Below are positions 24,301 to 32,864 of a stretch of DNA of 50,278 bases, piece after piece. The notes beneath the pieces were generated by a model, which was not told where the DNA came from, did not search any database, and saw only the letters and a program-made list of their open reading frames with translations. The DNA lies in the NCBI GenBank assembly GCA_964525815.1, contig CAZGJQ010000002.1:1-50278 (forward strand), in the 5' to 3' direction. The stretch comes from UBA1049 sp964525815 (GTDB lineage: Bacteria > Bacillota > Clostridia > Oscillospirales > CAG-382). Positions within the stretch are counted from its first letter, which is position 1; the number at the start of each line of letters is the position of its first letter. The position numbers were made by a program, and so were the translations under genes.

Positions 24301-25398
24301 TCATATCCAGCACTGATCGTCCTTGATGTCCAAAACAAAGACCTTCTCCTGATCCTCCTTATACTTTGCCTGATGATACCTAAATATCATTTTATCATCT
24401 TCCAGCTTTCCGACTATTTCGATCTTACCCCGCTCGTTTGAAAGTACATAACGGAAGCATTTTTCCTGTCCGTTAAGCAGCTTTCTCGCGTCCGAAACAA
24501 TTTTGTATCCTTTTTTAAGGGGTATTTGAAATTGATTTTTTACAGCAGTAACCGGTCTGCATTGGAACACATAGTACGGTACAACTCCGGAGGCAGTCAG
24601 CTTGCTTATAAGCTTTGCCATTACAGACGGGCTGTCATTTACGCCCTTGAGCAGAACCGCCTGATTCTTTACAATTATACCGATGTTCTTCAAGGCGCTT
24701 ATTGCTTTTTTTGCTTCTTTGGTTATTTCTCTCGGATGATTGAACTGTGTTACAACATAGATGGTCTTTTTCTTTGAGTATTCCTGTAATATAGAGAGCA
24801 GCTCGCTGTCCTTATAGATTCTGGAAGGGAGTACGACCGGAGTCCTTGTACCAAACCTAATGAGATTAATATGGTCTATTTCCACAAGCTCCTTGAGGTA
24901 AGACTCGATTTTTTTATTACTGTTCAAAAAGGAATCTCCGCCGCTGATTAGAACATTATTTATCTCCTTGTGCTCCCTTATATAAGCGATAATGTCGTCG
25001 AAGTTCTTGTTAACCTCATCATCGCTTATACCGACCAATCTTTTTCTGAAGCAATGCCTGCAATAAACAGCGCATTTGTTTGTGGACAGAATAAGTGCTG
25101 TTTGCTTGTATTTATGCTGCAACCCCACCGTAACGGTGTTCGACAGCTCACCGCTCGTGTCCATGCTTCCGCTCAAATCGGTTTCCGCAATGCTGGGAAT
25201 GCACATTTTTTTTATTGAATCGTCCTCACTTTCATCGTCAATGAGGGACAGATAATACTTTGAGACAGACATCGGGTACAGCTCGATTATACGATTCAAC
25301 TTTTTTGCCTGCTCATTGGTTAAATCCCAATCAAAGAAATCCTTCAGCTCGTTTCCCGTGGTTACGTTTTCTTCTAATTCCTTCTTCCAATTTATCAC
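24301..25398 (-). CDS. KamA-family radical SAM aminomutase-like protein
   Basis: The 365 residues match the lysine 2,3-aminomutase family: the iron-sulfur motif CAVYCRHC (CxxxCxxC, about 108-115), followed by LISGGDSFL, RFGTRTPVVLP and TQFNHPREIT, all family hallmarks, plus the PLP-lysine region NQAVLLKGVND. The family uses S-adenosylmethionine and PLP to move an alpha-amino group to the beta position. In lysine 2,3-aminomutase two aspartates hold the substrate side chain (YVCDLS and FVVDAP). Here the matching places read FQCRPV and YVLSNE, so lysine is unlikely; a positively charged residue there suggests an acidic or small substrate. A GTG start with AGAGAGGTGA upstream is used. It is the first gene of the seven-gene operon. 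Confidence 0.85.
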   Translation of the reverse strand: MINWKKELEENVTTGNELKDFFDWDLTNEQAKKLNRIIELYPMSVSKYYLSLIDDESEDDSIKKMCIPSIAETDLSGSMDTSGELSNTVTVGLQHKYKQTALILSTNKCAVYCRHCFRKRLVGISDDEVNKNFDDIIAYIREHKEINNVLISGGDSFLNSNKKIESYLKELVEIDHINLIRFGTRTPVVLPSRIYKDSELLSILQEYSKKKTIYVVTQFNHPREITKEAKKAISALKNIGIIVKNQAVLLKGVNDSPSVMAKLISKLTASGVVPYYVFQCRPVTAVKNQFQIPLKKGYKIVSDARKLLNGQEKCFRYVLSNERGKIEIVGKLEDDKMIFRYHQAKYKEDQEKVFVLDIKDDQCWI

Positions 25399-25495
25399 TT
25401 AGCTTCACCTCTCTGATTATTTTACTTTCGTAATATTGATATTTAGCACAAAAAACCGCAGCTATTAGCCAATATAGTAACAAGGCTACCATATT

Positions 25496-25524
25496 ATTAT
25501 AAACAAATAGTATTATGTTGTCAA
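25496..25524 (-). promoter_or_regulatory. Perfect consensus sigma-A promoter of the KamA/adenylation operon
   Basis: On the minus strand TTGACA (25519-25524) and TATAAT (25496-25501) are separated by exactly 17 bp, a full match to the housekeeping consensus. The KamA start lies about 97 bp downstream. The six genes after KamA have gaps of 36 bp or less or overlap, and no internal promoter was noticed. Confidence 0.85.
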
Positions 25525-25560
25525 GTTCAATATACACTGTATGGTCCGGGATATGCTATA

Positions 25561-25587
25561 AGTCCGAAGCGTATGCCGCTCCGGACT
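25561..25587 (-). terminator. Hairpin ending the second permease operon
   Basis: AGTCCG.AGCG and CGCT.CGGACT form a strong stem with one mismatch and a 5-base loop, about 35 bp after the stop of the last permease gene and just before the KamA promoter. The U-run is poor (TTATAG), so strength is uncertain. Confidence 0.6.
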
Positions 25588-25619
25588 CTGCGTATTATAT
25601 AGCTGTAAAAAAGCTGAGC

Positions 25620-26693
25620 TTAACCCGTGATACCGCTGCGTTCCACACCCTCTATAAGGGTTCTCTGCGCAAACAGATAGATTATTACCAAAGGTGCAAG
25701 TATCATAAGTCCGCAGGTGTTCCTGATAGCCGCTTCGTAAGTAACCTGAGCGGAATACTGCGTATCCAGTGACGAAGGAATAGAGACAATGTTTGGCAGC
25801 ATCAGATAATTGGTCTTATCTGTAAAGAACAGTCCGGTATAGAAGGTATCAGACCATTGCCATGCAAAGGAAAACATGAATATGGTAACCAGCATGGGTA
25901 AAGACATCGGTATAATTATTCTTATAAATGTCTTGATGATACCAGCTCCGTCAACATATGCCGCCTCCTCAAGCTCATCCGGCACGCCGTTGAAGTATTG
26001 CTTCATTATGTATATAAACAATCCGTTCTTAAATGCAAGACCGGTAAGCGACAATATACCAAGCGGCCAGTATGAGTTGAGCAGGTTCCCAATCGCGGGT
26101 GTTGCCTCGGTTGAGCCGAACAGTGTTTTAATACCTCCGACAATACCCGAGATATCAAAATACCTGAACTTCATAAACATGGAGAGCTGTAATGTATCAT
26201 GCGGGATAATCATTGTAAGAATGACAAACACAAACAGAATGCCCTTAAACCTGAACTTAAACTTTGAAAAACCGTATCCGACTATCGCACAGGTCAGCAT
26301 CTGACATACGCCCGCCATAACAGATAATGTTGTTGAATTAAACAACGCCTGAAAATATCTGTTGTCGTTAATAATCGCCTTGTAGGTATCCAATGTAGGA
26401 TACTTTGGAATCAGCTTAACCGTCTGATCGACAAAGTCCTCCCTGGCCATAAATGAACCCGCTATTTTAGAAATATAGGGAAACAGAATTACATAGGAAA
26501 TACCGATAAGCAATACCAGCCTGAAAATAATCCACACAAGCTTTTTTGCGAAATAAGGGGTCAGATACTTATATCTCAGACGCATTCCGAACGATGTCTT
26601 TTCCTGCGCTTTTATGCGTCTTAACGCTTCTTCTTTTCGCTGGAGCCTTTTCAGCTCCTTTTCCGCTCTTTTGTTAGAAAAAGTTGAATCCAT
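25620..26693 (-). CDS. Carbohydrate ABC transporter permease (MalG/AraQ type)
   Basis: Inner-membrane channel subunit of an ABC importer, 357 residues, six membrane segments. The ATPase-contacting EAA loop is ELEEAAYVDGAGIIKTFIRI, near residue 236. The N-terminus has a charged cytoplasmic stretch of about 45 residues (KELKRLQRKEEALRRIKAQE), longer than usual. It pairs with the permease 15 bp upstream. It is the last gene of the seven-gene operon. No ATPase gene is nearby. Confidence 0.93.
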   Translation of the reverse strand: MDSTFSNKRAEKELKRLQRKEEALRRIKAQEKTSFGMRLRYKYLTPYFAKKLVWIIFRLVLLIGISYVILFPYISKIAGSFMAREDFVDQTVKLIPKYPTLDTYKAIINDNRYFQALFNSTTLSVMAGVCQMLTCAIVGYGFSKFKFRFKGILFVFVILTMIIPHDTLQLSMFMKFRYFDISGIVGGIKTLFGSTEATPAIGNLLNSYWPLGILSLTGLAFKNGLFIYIMKQYFNGVPDELEEAAYVDGAGIIKTFIRIIIPMSLPMLVTIFMFSFAWQWSDTFYTGLFFTDKTNYLMLPNIVSIPSSLDTQYSAQVTYEAAIRNTCGLMILAPLVIIYLFAQRTLIEGVERSGITG

Positions 26694-26708
26694 AATCCGC
26701 CCCCCCTT

Positions 26709-27719
26709 TTATGTTTCTCGTCTCTGGTAGAACACATAGGCCGACATTATTCCGCCTACAATTAATAGGATTAGTATTACTACCAGGAAGTACATCCATG
26801 ACATTGCAGTGGCTCGAACATTACCTTCCGCAGAACCGCTGTAAATATTCTTGATATAGGTCATAACCGTGTTTGATTTGGATGTAAAGGAGTCGATAAC
26901 GGTATAAATTGAGTTAACCAATATCATCGGGCTGATCATCGGGAAGGTTATCTTCCAGAAGGTCTCCCATGCGGAAGCTCCGTCAATATGACAGGACTCA
27001 TAGATGGCCGGAGATATAGACTGCAAGCCCGCCAGGAATATAAGCATCTGCACACCGGATTTGTTTACAATATTGTAAACGTTGTTAACCATATCCGTTG
27101 CATATGTTACCAGCCCTTCTCCCACCTTCATGCCACCCAGCAGTCTCGCAACATCCATCTGCGTTATTATCTGTGTTCCGGCATTGGCGGCGTCCATACC
27201 GCCGTCGCTTATAGTGGTAACGCTCTCCTGAGCCTGAGCTATGATGTTCTGAAGGTCAATGGTCTCGATAATTCCCGTAGACACTATAACAGGAATGAAG
27301 AATATGGCTCGAAATACTGCTCTTCCCTTCATCTTCTGGTTAAGCATAACCGCCATGAAAAGAGAGAATATAACAATTGCAGGGATGTTAAAGAGAAGAT
27401 CCTTAATGCTTCCTATAAGAACCTGCACATACTCTACATCCTCAAAAAGGGCGTATCTGTAATTTTCCCATCCGACAAATTCAAGAATATAGCCGCCGCC
27501 GCCTTGAATTCGTATCTTATTAAAGGAGAACCAAATCGATTCCACAATCATCGGAAGGTAAACAAGCGCAAACCCTATCAGAAAGGGAGCAATAAAGAGC
27601 CAGCCCATTCTTGATTTTTGCTTTTGCAGGGATAATGATTTACGCTGTTTCCTCGGTCTTTTTGGAACGGAGGGCATATCCTTTGTTGTCACTGCTTTTT
27701 TCTTTATAACCTTACTCAA
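26709..27719 (-). CDS. Sugar ABC transporter permease (MalF/UgpA/LplB type)
   Basis: Partner permease, 336 residues. The EAA loop IYESCHIDGASAWETFWKI lies near residue 238. A basic N-terminus (KRPRKQRKSLSLQKQKSRM) precedes the first membrane segment. An extra external loop of about 75 residues (from ETIDLQNIIAQ to NNVYNIVNKSG) enlarges the outer face compared with typical MalF-like permeases of this length class and may contact the binding protein or the DUF5696 protein encoded 3 bp upstream. Confidence 0.92.
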   Translation of the reverse strand: MSKVIKKKAVTTKDMPSVPKRPRKQRKSLSLQKQKSRMGWLFIAPFLIGFALVYLPMIVESIWFSFNKIRIQGGGGYILEFVGWENYRYALFEDVEYVQVLIGSIKDLLFNIPAIVIFSLFMAVMLNQKMKGRAVFRAIFFIPVIVSTGIIETIDLQNIIAQAQESVTTISDGGMDAANAGTQIITQMDVARLLGGMKVGEGLVTYATDMVNNVYNIVNKSGVQMLIFLAGLQSISPAIYESCHIDGASAWETFWKITFPMISPMILVNSIYTVIDSFTSKSNTVMTYIKNIYSGSAEGNVRATAMSWMYFLVVILILLIVGGIMSAYVFYQRRET

Positions 27720-27722
27720 CTT

Positions 27723-30623
27723 TTATCCCTCCCCCACTATGCTGTAATTAAAATCAATCTTGCTTCCGTCACCGTCAACCTTAATAAAGCCTTCGGCGGG
27801 AACTATATGTGTTTTTCCTTTATCAGTGACGGTGTAATCCTTAAGCAAATAGTTAATATAGAAGGATTTACCGTTATCATAGGTAACCTTGGCTACCTTG
27901 TTCTGCGAATCAAGGAACTCATGCGCCACGATGGTGTGGTTTCTCAAATCCTTGAGTGCTTCGTTAAGCATCAGATAGGTTGTTACCATATCCTCAACCC
28001 AGATATTATATCTTACCGAATAATACTGATCAAGGTAGGAATATGTATACTGCTTTAACTCAGCTGTGTTATCAAAGGCGACCACGAAATACGGAGATGC
28101 TCCGTTTTCGATTGTTTTAAGTAATGAATACTGATAATCGCCTGCCAAATTAATTGCAGTTCCGGCATAATCCTTATATCCGTGTAATACCATTCCCATA
28201 AACGGAACAGTACCAGCCGAATGCCTGTATCTTGAGTCATCAAGCGGAATATCCAGTATATCGGTTACATACTTAAGGGTGTAGGCATTACCGCCCGAGA
28301 CCATCACCTTACCGTTATCCTTCTTGATTTGTTCAAGCAGCCTTGTTATAAGCTTCTTAGAGTCCTCTCTGTGCAGCGTATCCTTTGTGTTAAAGTCGGA
28401 GGATAAATAATTTCCGAGTGTGGAAACCGATATGGCTCCTACGTTATAATCCTTATATTCCTTGAAGGTGTCACTATAAAGTCGCTCCATAACATTCGGA
28501 GATATAACGCCCAGACTGTCATAAATAAAGCCTTGCCAGACAGGGTCATAAATCTTCTTTCCTGCAGCGCGGTTGTCTATGGTCCGGGTTAAGTCTTTGG
28601 AGCTATTAAAACCATCAAATGCTTTGTCCTTAAAGGCAAAGGAGTAATCAAAATCGGGATAAATGGTAACATTATTCTTATTGGCATAATCAAGGAGCTC
28701 AAGGAAACCCTCATCTCCTCCCAATACATCCACAATGTCCACGCCGGTTGGAACCAAGGGAATCAACCCCTCGTTTGCCCATCCGCTAAGCTTAAGCTTA
28801 ATGTTGTTAACACCCTTATCTTTTAGGAAGCTTAGTATTTCAATCGAATCCTTGAAGCTTGTAAGGGCTACCGTGGTCTGCACCGGTATACCTAAAACAT
28901 GCTTTATAGTTTCAAGCGCTCCGAGAGTCTCAATATAGAGAGGAATGTCCTCAGTCGTCTGCTCCTGCTCGGTAAGCACTCCGTTCTTAATAAGATAATC
29001 TCTGTAAACATTCGCCATTTCGGAATAGGAAATGTCATCGGACAAAATAAAGTATCTCAGCTTGAAGTCGCCTGTGTATTTACGCCTTGATTCAACCGTC
29101 CACATTGCATCGCTGCTGGAGGTTGCACTGATTCCTCCGCTGAGTGTATAGGAATCCTTAGGTCTCGGATTGAAGGAGGTATATACCGACGAAAACATAT
29201 GTACCTGTCCGCCATTCTCTACTGTTATCCTGGCAAGCGAATCACCCTCTTCAATAACTGCAAGGTAGCCTATCTTTAGGTCATGCATTACCGTCTCTAA
29301 GGAAGTGGTCTCCTCTCCGGTCTCCTCATCGATAACCGTGATTTCCTCTACGGTCGAATACTGATCCTTTACAATCTCGACAACGCCGAATACAGGTAAA
29401 CGCATTATTTCTCTATTTGCTCCGGATATTGTATGAAACGCATAATCCTGTCCGTAGAGCTGACTTGTCGTCCTAAAAGCGGTACCCCGTATGTTTTCAA
29501 AATCAATAAGCGTTCCCGAACCGTCGGGGGTAAATATATAACCGCTGTTATTTACATTACCCGCTCCCGCAAACGGCAGCAAGGTTACGTTAGATAGCTT
29601 GTAGGTTGACGAATCAAATCTAATATTACCTGCATTGCATCTGACCGAAAGACCAAGCTCATCTATAGTGTACTCAATAGCCAGCTTAAACAACGGCGGA
29701 GTCTTATCCATCGAAACATAGTCGGTTTCAGCATGATCCGCATCCATCTGGTCGAAGGAATAATCGGTATACAGCTTAACCATCCGCTCCAGCCTCATAA
29801 GCTCCTTTGGGGTTATATGCGGTTCGCATACATAAACAGGGAACCTTTCGCTGATCGGATATGCCTTTCTCATCTCTACCCTTGTTTTTTCCGACAGGGA
29901 GGTGTCGTTGGGATCCTTTAATTGATAAAATGCATCGAACTGTCTTGCATCTCTCGAAACAGGCGAATTTGCTGCTATCTGTTCCATAAGCGCAATAAGC
30001 TTTTCTTTCTCAATAAGTCTCGGTACGAGATACTCGATTTCTTCTCTTCCCAATGTATACTCGACCCTTACTCCGCTTCTTATAGGCTTAACCGTAATCT
30101 GATTGTTCCTTGCGGCATCCACAAAGGAGTTAAAGGAAAGGTCTGTATTCTGTTCGGAATAATCAACAATAACCTGTGAATACAGCCTGCTCTTAATTGA
30201 CTCTGAGGTAGCCGTACCGGTCATGGACTGACTTGACCCAATGTTGTATGGATTGGTGGAAAAATAAGCGTCATACTTATAAATTCCGTCCTCTCCAATC
30301 TCATATTCTCCGTCCTCATCCGGCTCTGTGAGCTGAAGAAGAACCATCTCACCAGTAATTTCATCTACATAAAGGGCAAATCCGTCCTTGACAAGCATAC
30401 AGGTCATCTGTGCGATAACATCGTTTCCGTTAATCCTGTCGTTTATGGATTTAAAGCCCGTAGACATATACGCGGGATACAGAGCATCCCAGATATCCTC
30501 TTCATCATCATCCTGTGCGGAATTACCGGATTCATCGGCAAGCGCCTCAATAGCCATTACCGAAACAAGCATTATAAGGCAGAGAAGAAGCGCCGTTAGT
30601 TTTTTAAATATACCTTTTTTCAT
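27723..30623 (-). CDS. Secreted DUF5696-type protein, possible glycan-active enzyme
   Basis: The 966-residue protein has a Sec signal peptide (MKKGIFKKLTALLLCLIML, cleavage after about 30). I match it to the DUF5696 family from memory of such proteins beside YIP1 and sugar permease genes. The N-terminal half is beta-rich. Residues of about 555-900 look like a beta/alpha barrel: SFKDSIEILSFLKDKGVNNIKLKLSGW, then NVTIYPDFDYSF, then NGKVMVSGGNAY and FMGMVLHGYKDYAGTAINLA. Such alternating strands with acidic ends resemble glycoside hydrolase barrels, but I cannot assign catalytic residues. The ATG at 30623 is chosen for the AAAGGAG 8 nt upstream. Confidence 0.8.
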   Translation of the reverse strand: MKKGIFKKLTALLLCLIMLVSVMAIEALADESGNSAQDDDEEDIWDALYPAYMSTGFKSINDRINGNDVIAQMTCMLVKDGFALYVDEITGEMVLLQLTEPDEDGEYEIGEDGIYKYDAYFSTNPYNIGSSQSMTGTATSESIKSRLYSQVIVDYSEQNTDLSFNSFVDAARNNQITVKPIRSGVRVEYTLGREEIEYLVPRLIEKEKLIALMEQIAANSPVSRDARQFDAFYQLKDPNDTSLSEKTRVEMRKAYPISERFPVYVCEPHITPKELMRLERMVKLYTDYSFDQMDADHAETDYVSMDKTPPLFKLAIEYTIDELGLSVRCNAGNIRFDSSTYKLSNVTLLPFAGAGNVNNSGYIFTPDGSGTLIDFENIRGTAFRTTSQLYGQDYAFHTISGANREIMRLPVFGVVEIVKDQYSTVEEITVIDEETGEETTSLETVMHDLKIGYLAVIEEGDSLARITVENGGQVHMFSSVYTSFNPRPKDSYTLSGGISATSSSDAMWTVESRRKYTGDFKLRYFILSDDISYSEMANVYRDYLIKNGVLTEQEQTTEDIPLYIETLGALETIKHVLGIPVQTTVALTSFKDSIEILSFLKDKGVNNIKLKLSGWANEGLIPLVPTGVDIVDVLGGDEGFLELLDYANKNNVTIYPDFDYSFAFKDKAFDGFNSSKDLTRTIDNRAAGKKIYDPVWQGFIYDSLGVISPNVMERLYSDTFKEYKDYNVGAISVSTLGNYLSSDFNTKDTLHREDSKKLITRLLEQIKKDNGKVMVSGGNAYTLKYVTDILDIPLDDSRYRHSAGTVPFMGMVLHGYKDYAGTAINLAGDYQYSLLKTIENGASPYFVVAFDNTAELKQYTYSYLDQYYSVRYNIWVEDMVTTYLMLNEALKDLRNHTIVAHEFLDSQNKVAKVTYDNGKSFYINYLLKDYTVTDKGKTHIVPAEGFIKVDGDGSKIDFNYSIVGEG

Positions 30624-30638
30624 ACTTGACACTCCTTT

Positions 30639-32849
30639 CTAAAACCAATAACGGTATTTAAGCTCGACAAATATATTATATCCGAATGTAAATACCTTCT
30701 GAAGCAGACTGAAGAACAGCGCTCCGACAAATACAATAAACACTGCACCTACGATTGTTCCTATGGTGGTTAAAATATTCTTGCCGAGTGTATAATCATG
30801 TATAACCATCATAGCAAAGAATATCAGCAGTCCGAGCCATGCAAAGGCTATGGATTCCATCATACCCAGAATGGCCATTTCCTCTGCAACAACAAAGTTT
30901 GACATAATTACCGTCGGTAAAACCAGCAGCGGAAGCGGAGCAATAGCATAACCCGAGGCGATATAAACATCCTTGTAGCTTCCCTCCCCTTCAAAAAGGG
31001 TTGTAAGACACCAGTTTGCGGTTACCCATAAGAACAGCGGCATTACCACCGAAATCGTCTGCCAGATAAATGAGCCTCCATAGTTGGACTGATTATATAG
31101 ATACCCCTGTCCCACAGACTGATAAATATATACGGCGACGGTAAATCCGAGCCAGAAGGTTGCACCCCTTACGGAGCCTCTCTTCTCATGCTTTATGTCC
31201 CAGAAGCCGTCAAACGGATGGAATATAACATGGAAGGCATACATTACTTCCGAGAAGAAGCTGCGTCTCTCTGCGGAATTCTGTCCCTTCTTATTGTACT
31301 TTTTAGCAAACTTTAACAGCTTGCTAACCCCGATTAAAAACAACACCACAACCAACGGAATAACCCAGACATTATTCTCTATCCATTGCTTACGGTACAT
31401 TCCGTATGCAACCGAATAATTTGCTGTGTCATAGGCGTTTTTGAAGTACTGCATTGCGTCAAGATAATAGCCGTCTCTATAAAGACTCTGACCTATTCCT
31501 ACATAAGCACTGTCATAGTTGTTGTTATACTGAAGTATTTTTATATAATAATCAACAGCAGCCTCGTAGTTCTTATCCTCTGTGTTTTGAATAGCGGAGG
31601 CTATCAAATCTCCGTAGCCTGTTCTTTTATAAACTGTTATGGAGCTTGAATTCCTGTCAAGGAGCAGAATGTTTGAGCCCTGATATTCAATCGCAATAAG
31701 AGATTGAATGTTACCTACCTGATCTCCCGTATCTCCGAATGCAAAAAGCAGGTTGCCGTTACTATCATATGTAAAAACCCTGCTGCGCTTAGAGTCAATT
31801 ATACTCCAGGTATTGCTCGGTCCGAGAGCTACATCAACCACGGTAGACGGTCCGGAAACAGGAAACTCTGTTCTCGACATGGTCAAAAAATCTATTTCGC
31901 CCGAGGGAGGATGGAACCCGTTTCGGTTCATAACATCGCTTCCGTTGGGATTTAGCTTCTTAACCGGTGCATAATCACCCGACTTTGATTTGCCGCGTAT
32001 TGCACTGATTACATCAGCTTCATCTATCGAAGAAGTAGTTACATAAAGGAAGCCGTCGTTATCGATATTTACATTGTTATACTCGGTGGGAACCCACTGA
32101 ATGCTTCTACTTATCTGATCCTGCGTCTGAAACATACGCCAGAAGAGCTGAAAGGCATTATATGTAACCTTCTGCGGCCCGATAAATCCGTTGAAGGAGC
32201 CGTCTCTGTTCAGTGAGATAACGCCATAGTTTGTTGTGGAGGAAACCACATAAACACGACCGGCTCTGTCCACTGCAACCGCAATAGGCTTATAAACGCT
32301 GTTGTCAGGCAGAACATCGCTTGCGGGCTCGGGAACTATATCAAGGAAGTTTCCGATCTTGTCGAATATAACAACCCTTGACTTCTCGGTATCCGCAACA
32401 TAAATCTCGCTGTCGGTAACAAAAACACCTCTCGGCTGATTAAGTGCATCCGGAATGCCCTGATCGTTTATAAACGTGTTGATAATAAGCCTGATGTTGT
32501 ATTCCTCATCCAACCCTACTATTCTGCTGTTGTCAGTATCCGCAATATATACATGGTTTAAATCGTCAACGCATATATCCCTCGGAGAATTCAAGTCCAG
32601 CATATCATCAAGACTATACTTCTGCCTTGTAATCTCACTTGCGCCGTTCTCATATGATTCTCTGATTGTTTTGGAATTAATAATGGTTAACGGCACATAT
32701 GCGTGCGGACTCCGTTGCATCCATCCGTATACATCGTATGTATAGGTTGCATACGGGACAACTGCGCTTGCACTGAAAACAGTGCCCGAAAGGAGAATAA
32801 GACATATTGCAAGAAGAAAAACTCTTATAATTTTTGTTTTGTTTTTCAT
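30639..32849 (-). CDS. NHL-propeller, TPR and Yip1-domain membrane protein
   Basis: The 736-residue protein combines a signal sequence, an extracellular six-bladed-type NHL propeller (about 55-400; repeats such as LNSPRDICVDDLNHVYIADTD, LNQPRGVFVTDSEIYVADTEKS), a short TPR pair (about 425-495; NYEAAVDYYIKILQYN, YYLDAMQYFKNAYD), a membrane segment (about 500-518) and a C-terminal Yip1 domain of about five membrane spans (about 540-736). The propeller should face outward. The start at 32849 is preferred over the ATG at 32855, which abuts the AAAGGAG site. The role is unknown; it likely senses or organises the uptake complex. Confidence 0.85.
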   Translation of the reverse strand: MKNKTKIIRVFLLAICLILLSGTVFSASAVVPYATYTYDVYGWMQRSPHAYVPLTIINSKTIRESYENGASEITRQKYSLDDMLDLNSPRDICVDDLNHVYIADTDNSRIVGLDEEYNIRLIINTFINDQGIPDALNQPRGVFVTDSEIYVADTEKSRVVIFDKIGNFLDIVPEPASDVLPDNSVYKPIAVAVDRAGRVYVVSSTTNYGVISLNRDGSFNGFIGPQKVTYNAFQLFWRMFQTQDQISRSIQWVPTEYNNVNIDNDGFLYVTTSSIDEADVISAIRGKSKSGDYAPVKKLNPNGSDVMNRNGFHPPSGEIDFLTMSRTEFPVSGPSTVVDVALGPSNTWSIIDSKRSRVFTYDSNGNLLFAFGDTGDQVGNIQSLIAIEYQGSNILLLDRNSSSITVYKRTGYGDLIASAIQNTEDKNYEAAVDYYIKILQYNNNYDSAYVGIGQSLYRDGYYLDAMQYFKNAYDTANYSVAYGMYRKQWIENNVWVIPLVVVLFLIGVSKLLKFAKKYNKKGQNSAERRSFFSEVMYAFHVIFHPFDGFWDIKHEKRGSVRGATFWLGFTVAVYIYQSVGQGYLYNQSNYGGSFIWQTISVVMPLFLWVTANWCLTTLFEGEGSYKDVYIASGYAIAPLPLLVLPTVIMSNFVVAEEMAILGMMESIAFAWLGLLIFFAMMVIHDYTLGKNILTTIGTIVGAVFIVFVGALFFSLLQKVFTFGYNIFVELKYRYWF

Positions 32850-32864
32850 TAGCATGCTCCTTTC

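Noticed and set aside
24301..25398. Assignment of the KamA-like protein as EpmB (EF-P beta-lysylation) or AblA
   Set aside because: No EpmA, EF-P or acetyltransferase gene is nearby and the lysine-binding aspartates are missing; the operon context points elsewhere.
25331..25537. Minus-strand frame of 68 codons overlapping the KamA start
   Set aside because: It overlaps the KamA gene in another frame and its start lies upstream of the consensus promoter, with no ribosome binding site.
26988..27614. Plus-strand frame of 208 codons
   Set aside because: It is antisense to a clear ABC permease and has no ribosome binding site or recognisable motif.
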